Assembly: GCA_000469685.2 (NCBI GenBank)
Contig: LS997566.1
Coordinates: 18,957,545 to 19,021,544, forward strand
Direction of reading: 5' to 3'
DNA length: 64,000 bases
Source: Haemonchus contortus
Taxonomy: Eukaryota > Nematoda > Chromadorea > Rhabditida > Trichostrongylidae
The notes beneath the pieces are model-generated. The model searched no databases. It saw only the letters and a list, made by a program, of their open reading frames with translations, and was not told the DNA's origin. How positions within the stretch are numbered: position 1 is the stretch's first letter; every line of letters starts with the position of its first letter. The position numbers and the translations under genes were made by a program. Below, piece by piece: positions 23,301 to 33,989 of the stretch.

Positions 23301-26300
23301 TATCTGCGGTGATTGCGCATACAAACCTCACCGCCCCCTGTCTACAGATGCTCAAACCTGAAGAGGATAACTGTGTGCTTAGAGAACGACTTAGGATAGT
23401 CTTGATTGGAGCCAATGCAAGCTACTTACCAGTAATGGAACCTACAATTTGCAGGCTCACAAATTCCGTTTTCAGGTGGAGAAGGACTGTCAGATTATCG
23501 TTGGCTGCCTCGAGCAATCTGAAGACGGCACGCTTTTTGTGAAGCAGAACCTCTCCCTCCACATTCACCGTGACTCGGTTGGCTGCTTTGCTGGAAGGAT
23601 TGTCTGCAGCAGGCTGGATATGAGGTACGTAGAGGATTCTTCGATATGCGCAGTGTACGCGACCATCTAAATGCATATCCGTAAAAACGAATAACATTCA
23701 ATCATTTCAGGTGTTTCCGACGGTGTCAGTACGACGGGTATCTGAAAGCCAACGATGCCGAAGTCTACTTTCCTTACATGAATGAGTCACAACTAATCGC
23801 TACAGGACAAATGGATATTCTTGTCTCACCACTAACGCTAAAAGGCAACAGTTGTTTCCTGGAAGTCACACCGACGAATCCGCATCCATTCCCAGCGTTT
23901 ATACTAGAAGGTCATTTGAATGTGCACGCCGTGGTCGCTCCATTCTTAGCGGTTGAACTTTCACCAGAGTCATTGGTGAGACTTCGCGGTATCGAGTCGA
24001 CGACTCCTGGAGTAGAGTTCAATATTCTGATGTCTGTCGGAGCTCTCAGTACGGGCCGAAGTAGCTCAATGCTGTCAGTGGCTGAAGGCCCACGAGCAGA
24101 GGGCATCATCTGCGCTTCGACGTTCTACCATGAAGGGCAGATAAGGTTCCAAGCTGATGATGTTCATATTCTAACAGGGTCATTTGTTCACAAAGGACGT
24201 TTGACAAACTGCGAACACAAGCAGAATCATGTGAAACGCTGCCATATTGTTGTCGAGGAGATGTTCCTCAATGAGGGGACCTTGGCTTGCAATGCCCTGG
24301 ACATCATAGGTGAAGGCGTGCTAGAGAATAGGAATAGGATTTTTGCCGTCGACAGCATGGACATTCGGCTTAATAACTTCAGCAACGATGACGGTCTCAT
24401 GGAATCGAAAAATTCAATCAAGCTTCTCTCAGCCACCAAGGAATGGACGAAGCTGGGCGGCTCCATCAAGGCCAAGCGTGGGTTCGATCTGTGCGCACAC
24501 AAGCTGGATATGGCGCTCAACGACGTACACAGGCTCATAAACGAGAAGAAACTATCATTCTCCGCTAGGAGCGATCTGATCATTTCAACGAACGTGTGCG
24601 ATGAAATGAAGGAGTTCGTCGTCGGTTGTGCTGCTCAGAACTCAGTGGCCATCAATGCAGTGATGGAGCTGGACAGGCTTGAGGTACTTCTCGGAGGAGA
24701 GCACTATATTGACGCACCAGTCACGTTCAAAATTACCACAGAAGCTGATCTCAATGTCAATACACTTGTCATTAACGGTTCTGCAAGTCACCTGGTCATC
24801 GTACTTGACGGTGTGCTTCGTTGTAACCGTGTCAAAGTCGCCGACGCTTTCAAAAATGTCACAATCACCGGAAAGGGATCACTGGATTGCCAGCTTGTAA
24901 CAGCTGAAGGCTCAAACATGAACTTCAACGTCTACCAGATCTTACGGACGAATGAGATGTTTTGCAGAAACGTCATTGTGCAACAGAACTCTTTACTGCG
25001 TCTGAAACCTTGCGACGATAACGATGTCACCACCGTGTCCTGTGACAGAATGCTTATCGAAGGAACTGTGTTTGTAGAACGGAAGTTGCTGCTCGTTTCA
25101 AAGAAGTCCGATATAGGAGAACTGCAGATTCGTGGCCCGATTATTGGCACCACACCAGACAGCGAAGTGTCCGTGGAGTGTACGAAGACGTCTATTTCTG
25201 GACAAGTGGCCAATTTGAAACTGTTCGAGATGTATGCTCGTGAATCAGCCCACTTCTCAATGGCTAAGCTGAAAAATGTGAAATCCGTGGCCATCGACTG
25301 TAGTGAGCTGAGTCTGAACGCTGATATAGAGTCTTGTGACAATTTCGTTGTGAACGCTGACGCCGTCAACCTATCGGGTACGTGCTGCGGTACAAACTCA
25401 TCCGAAAAGCTCTCTGTTTGCTGTAGTTCGTTACAGTCGACAATAAAGATCTCCAATATCACTAACTTAAACTACAACTGCCGACGTGCTGCTATGATCA
25501 GGGGATCAATGGAACAGGTGGACGATGTTGAAATCGACGCAAAATGGATCAATTGCCATGCTTCAATACAAAAAAGCATCAATGTCAGACTAACAGCTAT
25601 GTCCATCCACTGCTGCGGTCCTCTTTCGCTAACGAGGCTGAAAATGACATCACTTGGAGTCGCAATCATTAATGGCGAAATCAACGCTGCTGAGGTTAAC
25701 GTCACCGCTCCGTTCATAATAGCTATACAGCCGTCATCGTCCCTGAGGGCCGAGACATTGGAGATGAACTCCTTGTGTCTTTGTACTAACAGTGACCTGA
25801 AGCTGAGTGGAACAAATTATCTGTGGCTTATCTTCGAAGAAATGATTTCTAGACCAAAACTAAATCCCACACAATCGAGCAATTGGAAGGAAACAGCAGC
25901 CATGATGAAGGATCGCTTCAGTAGTCCGACAATCGACGTTGACGAAGTGATCGTTGGATTGAAATATCTTAGTGATCTGACCATTACTAAGATCTCAGTC
26001 GACACCGACAATATGGTCTACGAGGAGCTGTGCAAGATGGCCCAACGTTTCGACAGTGCCCCTATCAGTCTGTTTAACACTGCAGATCTTGTAGCGTTGA
26101 TTCATGGCGGACGGTCGATGTTTTCTGTGTCAACGGCTATGGAGAAGAATGACGAGAACCGAAAGCGGAAAAAGAAAAGTCACGGTAGGTTCCTAGAAAT
26201 TATAAAAATAGATTAACTTGTTTTTCTGTTCCACTTTTTGTTGAATCGCTTTTGTCACCTCTCAGCCATGAATGCCGATCATGTCAAGCAGCTATCCTGG

Positions 26301-29300
26301 GGTATCAGTCGAGGCCAATAACCTTGTCCAATAGCTTAACTCCCGGGTGCATTGGCTGCTCGTATCTGCTACTACCGAAGGGGCATTGTTGTGAGTCTCC
26401 TGACATGAGTGCGTTGGAATAAGCGTCTTTCAACGGTGGTCAAGATGATGAAGTGTCACTACCTTCTAAACCTCCCCTCTACTCCCACCTCCCCCCCCCC
26501 CCCTCCCGATGCAGTCCACCGCTTATTTTCTGCATGCCGAGGCTCTTGCGAACAAATTAATTATGTACAGTTGGAAGAAAGAACTTATCCAATATGGTTC
26601 GTATCCGTATTTCCCTTTTCCATTAGAACCATGGCCTGTCTGCTGTGAAGTAATTACATTGATCAACTAAATTTCTTCAAACTTGTAAAATAGTCTCTGA
26701 TAAAAAAACTCCTGGATCTTTTTTTCAGCGAGCTCTCTCTACGAAGGTCTTGTTCAATTCAAATCGGCCAAGTTTGGCAAAGAACCTCGTGGCTCTTCCG
26801 ATACTGATGTTGGCTACGTCAGTAGGAGCTCCAGCGAGGAGTTGGATCGATCAAGGTAAAGCATCCGTCTAGCCGCTCATTCTTTCACCAACATACGTGA
26901 GAATATTGTTCAGATCACCGAGGTCACCGGAAATGCCGACGTGCAGTCTCTTCAGCGAAAATCACTTTCACGTCATCGAAGAGAAGCTGGAGAAATCCTT
27001 CGTAAATGACGTTACTGTTGAGGAGTTGAATGCGTCCTTGATTGAGTAAGCTTCCCTGAACACGTTCGATGAACTTCTACGGCAAAATAGCCAGGAGAAC
27101 GGAAAAGACCCTGTTCCTACTCCTACTATTGGATATTTGTTTTCGAACACTGGCTTTCTCGAAGTTAGTCCTTCCTCTTTCAGACAAGAAGAATTGGCCG
27201 AGTTTGAACTGCTCGAGCAGGAGATCGAAGAAGGAGAAGAAGGATTAGTTCGAACAGATTATATTGTGTGTCGAGATGAGCGAATACAACTAGCGCGGTA
27301 GGTATTTTAAGTTTAAGCCCTTATTTTGTTGAACTGGAGCTTGTTTACTAAGCCCACAGAAGATAAGATTGATAATACCCATCATAAGAGGCGTAGTGGC
27401 ATTGTGACATGCTTTGAACGTTTTGTTGACTCTGTAATGAGGTTTATGAAGCAACACTGAGAGAGCCTAATAACTTTTTTTGACAAAGCGGTTCAAATGC
27501 GATATGAATCCGAACTTTGAAGGGCCATGGTTTTAATATGCCATTCCCGACTTCTACGTCAGGAATATTTGAGTACCAAAAAACCGGATGTGCGGCCAAC
27601 AATAAGATGCAGAAGACACTAACTTGTTTGGTTTCAATGAACTTTGAAAAAGGTCGGAAGAGAAAAGAGTGCCAGTATTCGATATTATCCAAGTTTTTTT
27701 TTGATACTGACCTCACTCTAGTAAAGGAACATTTCAACACTCTCTCCAAGGTGACATATTCTTATACCACGATAGCCACGGGGTGAACGATATGACATCA
27801 GAAGTAATTTTCCAACCTTTTGTTATGGAGACATGGAGTTGGAAAATTCTTGACGAAGATCCCTGCCATTGGCTAGCGGTGGAAGCCGCTTTCTTTTGTT
27901 AGGTGGAGATTTAGAAGAAGTTCAACCGTGAAGTAAGCGGGGGAACGCGTGGTCTATGACCTATGATCCTTGTCAGCATCTTTTTCACGTAGTGACTACT
28001 AGGCTATGTTTCATGTTAGTGGGGAACTAGTCAGGCAACTGGTTCTGTGATTCACCACTAGGAGAGACAGCACACTCTGCAATTACTACTTTCCCCTACT
28101 AATGGAGTTGAAACAAGGAAAGGCAAATGATAAATGATAGAAACTCGTTTTGTTGATTGAACTCAAGCAAGTTGAAGTCACTTAGGATTACACAATGGTG
28201 TACTCGAGAAGGAAATACATTGAGAAACTTTAACAAGCTGTTCAATAAAGCATTCTTCCACTAATGGATCGTCAGAGGGGCGCGTGATGTTTTTGATTCA
28301 TTTTGCCTCAATCTCAAGAGTAAAACAACCGATGATTCGAGTATCCATGCACAGAATGATTCAGAAAATTTTAAGTCGGCAGTAATAGCAGTGTCGATGT
28401 TTGCGAATGAATCGAATGACTCAGTACGTGAACAAGAAAACTCGGCAATGCTTTCGTGAGCTGCTCAAAGGCACAGTTCACGCTAGACATGAAACCCGAA
28501 ATTCATCTCTTGAATGAAAAGCTGTGACCCAGGTTAGCCTAAGAGACACTGTCGAGTCAAAAAACGGCCAAGATAGATCTTTATAAGGACCTTTGAAAAA
28601 GGCTTAGCGGACGTGCACACCCGAGACGGACGGGTTCAAGAGCGTTCTGACAGCTGAGGAAATTGCGCCAATCTCGCCGGGACCCACATATTGGTAGCAT
28701 ACTGCAGCTAGCTGTGTTCAATAGCGCATACATTTGAATAGCTTTTCCAAATAAACCAGTCCATGCAACTTCTGTTGTCACATTCTCGTTCAATCCCGAC
28801 TTAACTTCTTTTCTGAAGCCTTATATTTCTCTAAATACGCCGATCTCTGAGTTTTCTTCGCCATTTTTGCCCTGCTCAAGACTACTACATACCTCCATTT
28901 CTCGTCTAGAACTAGATAACCCAAAATAATCGAGAACTGTGCCCTTGAAGGTTTGTTCGTGGAGTATCAGATTCAAAGTCTAACAACACTTCAAATCAAA
29001 ACTACGAAATGAATGAAAAGTAAAAACTGCATTCTGCACCTTGCGGAGTTGGGGAAAGTGAAAACACGAACTTTGTAGTGTTTTTTATGAGTGTAAAAAG
29101 AGTGGAGTCGCATAAAAAAATTTTTACGTGAAACAACCGATCGACTCAGTATAATTACACGTGCTTTTCAAATTAGAAAACTATTAACGACTGTGCATCG
29201 CTTGGTTTTTTCTTGTAGTTAACAAAATTTTGATGGGTGGGCTCCAACTCTCCCTCCCTCCCTTACCCTTTTCTACTCCACTGATGTAGCAATAATATGA

Positions 29301-29739
29301 TATTTCAGGCTTCGACAACGAACCTACACTTCACAACCACCTCGACCAAAACCGCATTTCCCGATTGTGCGAGTGCCATCTTCCAATGATTTGGTTATGA
29401 AGCGATTGCAGGTCTTCACCAATATATTTTTGTGTTGTGCGCTCTCGTCTTTCTTTCGAAAGATCTCTCATTCCGTCTATTTCCAGGTGAAAGCAACGTT
29501 GTCAAATTTCGACTTAAGTTCTATCGGGAGCGAAACTTCACTGACCTCTCTCGACTTCTCGTGTGCAGGTGATTTCGGATCACCGATGCAGTTTGCTGCT
29601 AGCCCATTCCACAGGTGCGTTTCGAGATTGTATGGCCGCACCAATTGGTCCGTGTTGCTAAAGTATCCTCTTTTGCAGATCACGCATTCCACGAGGTTCG
29701 TTCCGCGCTGTAAGGAGGGCGACGACGCTTGGAGTCTGA
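11359..29739 (+). CDS. Giant beta-solenoid (filamentous-haemagglutinin-like) protein, 22 exons
   Basis: Reconstructed exons: 11359-11457, 11548-11667, 14043-14141, 14408-14587, 17424-17582, 17863-18026, 18971-19241, 19355-19582, 19638-19831, 20834-20933, 20996-21138, 22078-22240, 23125-23229, 23348-23431, 23476-23624, 23711-26184, 26729-26855, 26914-27045, 27184-27297, 29309-29411, 29487-29614, 29679-29739. Every junction is GT..AG and all phases agree; the sum is 5397 nt, 1798 residues plus stop. The protein is mostly short alternating hydrophobic strands broken by NxG, GxL and SG turns, the rhythm of right-handed beta-helices such as bacterial FHA-type adhesins. It has no signal peptide at the proposed start and no TM segment that I see. 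The start is the ATG directly after an AATTGCAG acceptor, which could be a trans-splice site; upstream exons are possible. Weak points are the GTACTA donor at 18026, the TTTTAAG acceptor at 17423, the 11667-14043 gap and the last two exons. Function is unknown. Confidence 0.75.
12598..13025. repeat. Probable dispersed repeat or retroposon end in the 11668-14042 gap
   Basis: The block begins with a TTTATTTATTTTTATCC tract and is open in several frames on both strands over 12620-13027 without splice sites, which is typical of a decayed repeat rather than an exon. It lies between the second and third exons of the solenoid gene. Confidence 0.3.
14793..15340. mobile_element. MITE, AAAGGCACAGTTC family, copy 1
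   Basis: Terminal inverted repeats TAAAGGCACAGTTCCCG and GAACAGTGCCTTTAA bound a 548-bp element in the intron 14588-17423 of the solenoid gene. It contains a 14-bp-stem hairpin at 15039-15086. The small plus-strand ORF 14982-15371 is inside it and I treat it as non-coding. Confidence 0.75.
15400..15809. mobile_element. MITE of the same family, left-truncated copy
   Basis: The right terminus ACCATGAACTGTGCCTTTGA is present. The interior (ATGACGGACGTGACATGAAA, GACGAGATTTCAG) matches copy 16419-16923, but no left terminus is found. It lies directly beside copy 1. Confidence 0.6.
16419..16923. mobile_element. MITE, AAAGGCACAGTTC family, copy 3
   Basis: TIRs TCAAAGGCACAGTTCACGA and TCGTGAACTGTGCCTTTGG bound a 505-bp element, again in the intron 14588-17423. 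This copy gives the best view of both termini. Confidence 0.8.
18971..19241 (+). CDS. Exon with ankyrin-like helix segment inside the solenoid gene
   Basis: The exon follows a TTCTTTTCAG acceptor and ends at AACGACAAG/GTATAG in phase 0. Its last ~25 residues (SAISSQNADAVADLIEKG, then VDVND) match the helix-turn-helix of an ankyrin repeat, including the LIEKGVDVN ending. The next exon (19355-19582) is alpha-helical and Arg/Gln-rich (RQAAIRQCREKRQQSTLNRV) and then returns to beta strands at 19638. So a helical insert of roughly 130 residues interrupts the solenoid. Only one ankyrin-like unit is visible, so a real ankyrin domain is not established. An alternative acceptor at 18937 (TTGCAG/GTAATCC) would lengthen the exon by 34 nt with a different upstream donor. 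Confidence 0.7.
20309..20655 (+). repeat. tRNA-derived SINE, copy in intron of the solenoid gene
   Basis: The head GCGGAGGTGGTGTAGTGGCA (A box) and GGAGTTCGAATCCCGG (B box), with 5'/3' ends that could pair as GCGGA/TCCGC, mark a tRNA-like pol III promoter of ~78 nt. It is followed by an unrelated body shared with the 22.4-22.7 kb copy. It sits in the intron 19832-20833 in the same orientation as the gene. Confidence 0.75.
21545..21629. repeat. Long hairpin in solenoid-gene intron
   Basis: CTCGGACTGCA and TGCAGTCCGAG pair around a 7-nt loop. The pairing continues outward with mismatches (TATTCTTCACTGGCC / GGCCAGTAAAGAATA), about 40 bp per arm. It lies in the intron 21139-22077. It may be a tiny foldback element. 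Confidence 0.75.
22435..22720 (-). repeat. tRNA-derived SINE, second intronic copy
   Basis: The reverse complement matches the 20309-20655 copy through body and head (CCACTACACCACCTCCGCCC at the right end is the complement of the A-box head). The B box is slightly altered. It lies in the intron 22241-23124, opposite to the gene and to the first copy. Confidence 0.75.
23711..26184 (+). CDS. Large 2.47-kb exon: core of the beta-solenoid
   Basis: This single exon encodes about 825 of the protein's 1,798 residues, far longer than the other exons (60-270 nt). It runs from acceptor CATTTCAG to donor CACG/GTAGGT, leaving phase 1. The translation is a long series of strand-turn units, for example LNEGTLACNALDIIGEG and NGSASHLVIVLDGVLRCN, without a strict repeat length. 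It is rich in Asn, Ser, Ile, Val and Leu and contains many Cys, unusual for bacterial FHA-type helices. The last ~40 residues turn charged (KNDENRKRKKKSHG), marking the end of the solenoid. Antisense ORFs of up to 176 codons in this stretch are shadows. This part of the gene is certain to be coding; its fold is inferred from the hydrophobic pattern only. Confidence 0.93.
26729..29739 (+). CDS. C-terminal exons: charged, Ser- and Pro-rich tail of the solenoid protein
   Basis: Six exons (26729-26855, 26914-27045, 27184-27297, 29309-29411, 29487-29614, 29679-29739) join in phase. The tail is unlike the solenoid: Ser/Arg/Asp-rich stretches (SRSSSEELDRSRSPRSP), an acidic helix (LLEQEIEEGEEG), a proline motif TSQPPRPKPHFP that fits an SH3 ligand, and a Ser-rich segment (LSSIGSETSLTSLDF). 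Such a tail suggests a cytoplasmic protein with docking and phosphorylation sites; this is inference. The proposed last exon gives a stop at 29737-29739. However, the frame of 29487-29614 also stays open without splicing to 29906, and other coding-like pieces follow to 29950, so the true C-terminus is not settled. Confidence 0.6.
28464..28950. mobile_element. MITE, AAAGGCACAGTTC family, copy 4
   Basis: Left end TCAAAGGCACAGTTCACGCT and right end CGAGAACTGTGCCCTTGAAG are inverted copies. It lies in the intron 27298-29308 of the solenoid gene. Confidence 0.7.
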
Positions 29740-30237
29740 CGTCGAAAATGAGTCATCCAAGGGCTACGAGCCCCTGGCTGGAGTTTAATCTGGCCATAGT
29801 CGACCAGGTTGTGAGAAGCTGTGTAAATGAACTGCTGTCACATGAACTCCTGCTACTTATTCACGCAGGGCCTGTATTCACGATGAGGTTCAGAATCTAC
29901 AGGTAGAAGTAGACCCAACTTTAGAAAGCAGGAACTTGTAAGACGGACAAAAGGAACTAGGCGTCGGGTCCATCGAGTTGTTGGGAAAAGTACAGTTCAC
30001 TATGCTTTCTGCCATTATTCAATGGATAAATGACCTTCAAGCAAAGATGGGTTACAACTTTCCCTGCCTCCCAAAACCAAGTATAGCATAATGTTTTGAT
30101 GATTGTTCGGTCTCTGTCTACTCCTTAGTATCCCCGCCCATCCGCCTCCCGCTTCGACCTGTAGCTCGCTGCCGCCTTTGTAGGCTTCTACGGGTTCAAG
30201 ATGTTTTGCAATCTAAACTAGATGTCAAATTGATCAC

Positions 30238-30857
30238 CTGTATCTTATAAGTAGGGTATATTTTAGGACAGGTTGCAACCCAACTGTGGTAGTATTTAGA
30301 AACCGCCCTTTGATGCCTGAACAGGGCAGTCTTCTCGCCACTGTAAACAATTTGAACTGACAGTTTATTAGGCTTCAGTGGGAATGCCTTTGAAACGTCG
30401 TCCAAATGTCTAAATGAAAGATCTCAAACGGCTAGAAAGGGTTATCTTTGAAATTGGCCACAAAATCTGGAAGCTCACAACGAGTTCCTTATAGCGGCAG
30501 GTCAGACAATCACTTCAATGATACTGAGTTTTGTTAGTACAACTTTGACGTTGTAGGATATATGGCCTTGTCTGGGTATTTAGAATATTTGAGTTCTTGT
30601 AAGCCTGTCGGAACTTCTAGGTAGTAATAAGGCAGCTTTCAGGGTATTTCACATATCGTAGCATTTCCCAAAGGAACTCCATACGAAATCGTGCTCTCCC
30701 ACTTAATCAAAGTGATCTTGTAGTGGGTATTATGTGCCTTGGTTAGCTCGAACAGAGCAGAGCAGCGCAACGTATGTACTGGGATCGTTCCTGACTCCTG
30801 AGAGCCTTTATTCAATAGGGTTCTCCTTGAGAAGGTGATAAACTTACTGTGTTCCAC
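30238..30857 (-). CDS. Minus-strand exons of an unidentified gene
   Basis: The clearest exon is 30409-30238: acceptor TTTCATTTAG, one completing base, 57 codons (DDVSKAFPLKPNKLSVQIV, then RHQRAVSKYYHSWVATCP) and donor ATACAG/GTGATC. To its right the same strand is open over 30857-30639 with coding-like composition (HNTHYKITLIKWESTISYG). Between them 30620-30530 is open in two frames and is probably another exon. I could not join the pieces in phase. Product unknown. Confidence 0.35.
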
Positions 30858-30999
30858 CCGTACTACCTAGTCATCTGTAATAGTAGGCGAAGCAAATGGT
30901 GAAGGTCGATTCCTTTGAGTACCTCAATTCCTTACTCCTACGACCTATTCTTATAGTGAAACCTTGGATCTAATTATTCTGACTACCCTGGGTGTATCG

Positions 31000-32427
31000 G
31001 TCGATCCTCCGGGAAGAGATAAGGGGATTTTCTCGTTCTCTGTTAGTTCCTATGTCCTGTACAAAGTACTGCTTGCTCCTTTTGCTGAACCTTCAGCTCA
31101 TACTTATCTGTACAATTACGGTATTCTATTGTAACCTACTGTTATATACAAGTTGACAGCCAAGCATGACTAACAGATCGCTGACAGGCGATCGCTTACT
31201 TCGTTTGATCTGCTCACTTTGATCAATAGTTATTCAATATTAAATGACGTTATTGAGAGTCATTAGGAAGAAATTGATTGATGTGTATTACTTACTTACA
31301 TTTATGTCGTTCTGTGCATGTTTGCTTGTTTAAGTTATTTTGGGCTTGACCAGATATTGGAGGTGTACATTAATCGGTTGATCGACTTACCATTTCTCAA
31401 CTACTTAAAGTCGCTTTTTTCTGTATATATTATACATATATATGCCTTCACTGACTGGTTGTTATCGCTGTGCCACGGGTTGTGTAATAATGAATTGTGG
31501 AATTTCGTGTCAGATTTCGCATCAGAAGTACGATTGTGATCAGTTCATCCTGCTTATATCTAGATGCAGAACGACCCTTTCTAGGATTCTTGGTTTACTC
31601 CCAAGGCTATGAAAATAAGGTATAGGTGAGGTTTAACGAGTAAGGTTATTGTGTGGTTTTATAACACACTGCGAGTTTTTTCATTCCTATAGAAACCATG
31701 CGATCCATCTGTCTGAGCCCCGTCGTGCAAGTTTAATCTTCCATCATAACAACGATTCAAGTCAGATTAGGTTTCTATCAATTTTAGGGCCTCAGAAGCA
31801 ATCAAAACTCATTGACTCATAAAATGAGATCATTATTAATGAACTATGACATTCCAGAAGCGAAAGTTTTGAACGGTTCCTGTTTAGTTTTAGTTTTAAC
31901 ATAGTGAGCAGAGCACAGCGCCTAAAACTTTTGTTTTAGCGGCGTTCTCATGACCTCTTCAGCTAATTTCGTTCAGGTGTCATGGGAAAAGGAAATGAGA
32001 ACTGGTGAATAGTAGATGAGAGTAAAAGTTGTGGAGGTGGTCTAGAAATTCATATTAACTTCATTGATACGGAAGTCAACGGGCTAACAATGTAATAGTA
32101 AATGAGGGCTTACCACTATGACATCACAGAAAATGTTCAGAACTTTATGAATCAAATAAACTTACGTCCTACCCTTGACTTTAATAGAGGGAGTTTGCGC
32201 TTGGAGTTTCGCATAGCCGCGTATCGCTAGGGGACAAAGTTATGTGGGGCAGCCATCTCACAATCACACGGTAAAACAACGAGAGATGGGAGAAGATCGT
32301 GTCGTAGATTGGGCCAGAGAGCTTAGCCTTTGTGGGGACCTAAGGAGAGGCCTCTCTACATGGCGATATGGTAAGGGTTCACGTATCCACATGACAACTC
32401 GACAAATATCTTCTCGATGTCGTTGAT
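31000..32427. other. Intergenic, nothing recognised
   Basis: Only short frames (31318-31539, 32244-32426) without splice support. Confidence 0.35.
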
Positions 32428-32990
32428 TAAAGGCAGAATTCACGATAATTTCGAGGTATCCGGTTACCAGCTATTTGTGAATCAAGTAGTCCAGAATAGC
32501 GCAGGTAAAGACGAGAAAGTGAAAAGCGGCGTATTTAGGAAGATATAATACTTCAAAAAGTACTAAAATCAGGGGTTAGCTGATGATCTTGGCATAGCGG
32601 TTTTTATTCTGCGCTACTCTCATACTTAGTGCTACTCTATTAGAACAATTATTCAGAGCAATATATATTAGTCACAAGGAACAGCAGTGGAATGAGAGTA
32701 CAGTCAAAAATATACCATTTTACGCAACGATGATTTCCTGTTTAATTTTTTATCAAAGTTGCTCCAATGCGAACATGGCCCGGAAATTAGATTTCATAGT
32801 CAGCCTAAGTGGGGTGTGGCGTTCACACGATACAATCTCTAGCCACTTATTGTGCCATATCCAAGACTTTTTCGACCTTCTAATGAGGGACATGGCACGA
32901 GGGGACAGGGAAGAGGTGAGTGCGGGGGGGGGGGCTCGAATTAACACTATGGAGAGATCTCAGGAACCGTTTTTATAGTGATCTTCGCCT
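32428..32990. mobile_element. MITE, AAAGGCACAGTTC family, diverged copy
   Basis: The left end TTAAAGGCAGAATTCACGAT and interior (TTTCATAGTCAGCCTAAG) match copy 1 (TTTCGTAGTCAGCCTAGC). The right end near 32965-32990 is degraded. It contains a run of about ten G at 32925. Confidence 0.5.
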
Positions 32991-33989
32991 TGAATTAGAA
33001 ACGCAGGGGGCAGTTACTGCGAGGGCTTGCAGTGATGGCAACAATTCTAGAGGCGGAAGGCGACATCGCTGTGAAATGACTAGAATTAGCACTGTTCGTG
33101 CAAAAACACGAATTTACAGGAAATAAGTGCTCGAAGGGCAACTAGTCAACTCGTAAACACTTGTAAGCACATGAGTCCACCTGATGAAACATGTTGAATG
33201 GGTATATAAAGTCGTACAAATCTGCGTGAAAAACTCGTACAGCGTCCCAGATTGTTTCATTTACAGCTATTTATCTCTTGCATTTTTTTGTGAATTTGAT
33301 GAATGCTTTGATATCGCTCCCAATTTGAGTTTTATTGGTACTCATAGTAAGTAAAAAGCGAAAAGCGCTAGTAAATCCTGTTTGTAAGTGACTGCAGTCA
33401 GTTAAGTGTATTCACAGGGGAAAAAGTGTAGTCATTGTTTTTCTCAGTGTTCCTGAGACTATTATTGAATATAAGTCAGCCCCGGAATAGAAATACGGCG
33501 GTCATATGAAGTGTAGTCGACGTGGAGGTCGAAGGTCAACCAGCCGAAATGAACATCCTGGTACCTCGAAGATGACCCAGCTACTAGGCCGTAGCCCTAT
33601 AGAATCCGGTTGAAAACGCGGTACTTGGTCCTGAAGGTTTTACTGCAACCGGAGGGATTTTGAAGATGTTTACTAATAACTTTGGATTTTTTTATTCTCA
33701 TTCAGAACTATGACAATGAGGTGACCTTAGAAATACTTGCTGTGAAACTTCCTGCCCTTTATCTTTTTAACTGACAAATTATAAATTTGATTGGCAGGAG
33801 AGTATGGGCACACTCTTATGCCAATCATATTTGTAACTTAGCAGTTCAAAGGTGCAAAAGATGACTGGGTGCAAGTAGTGGTGCCTTTTTGCGATCTAAT
33901 GATGTCTCGATTATGATAATTTTTGTCTGTGTAGTTCTCTGACCTGGTTCCTTTGATTGCATTTTGGACTTTATTTACTGTAATTTCTC

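Noticed and set aside
24932..25462. 176-codon minus-strand ORF
   Set aside because: It lies entirely inside the large coding exon on the plus strand; Ser/Phe-rich antisense composition, no splice or start context.
26480..26508. Long C tract as a regulatory element
   Set aside because: Similar homopolymer runs occur at 34140, 45010, 32925 and 63364; they look like unstable simple repeats.
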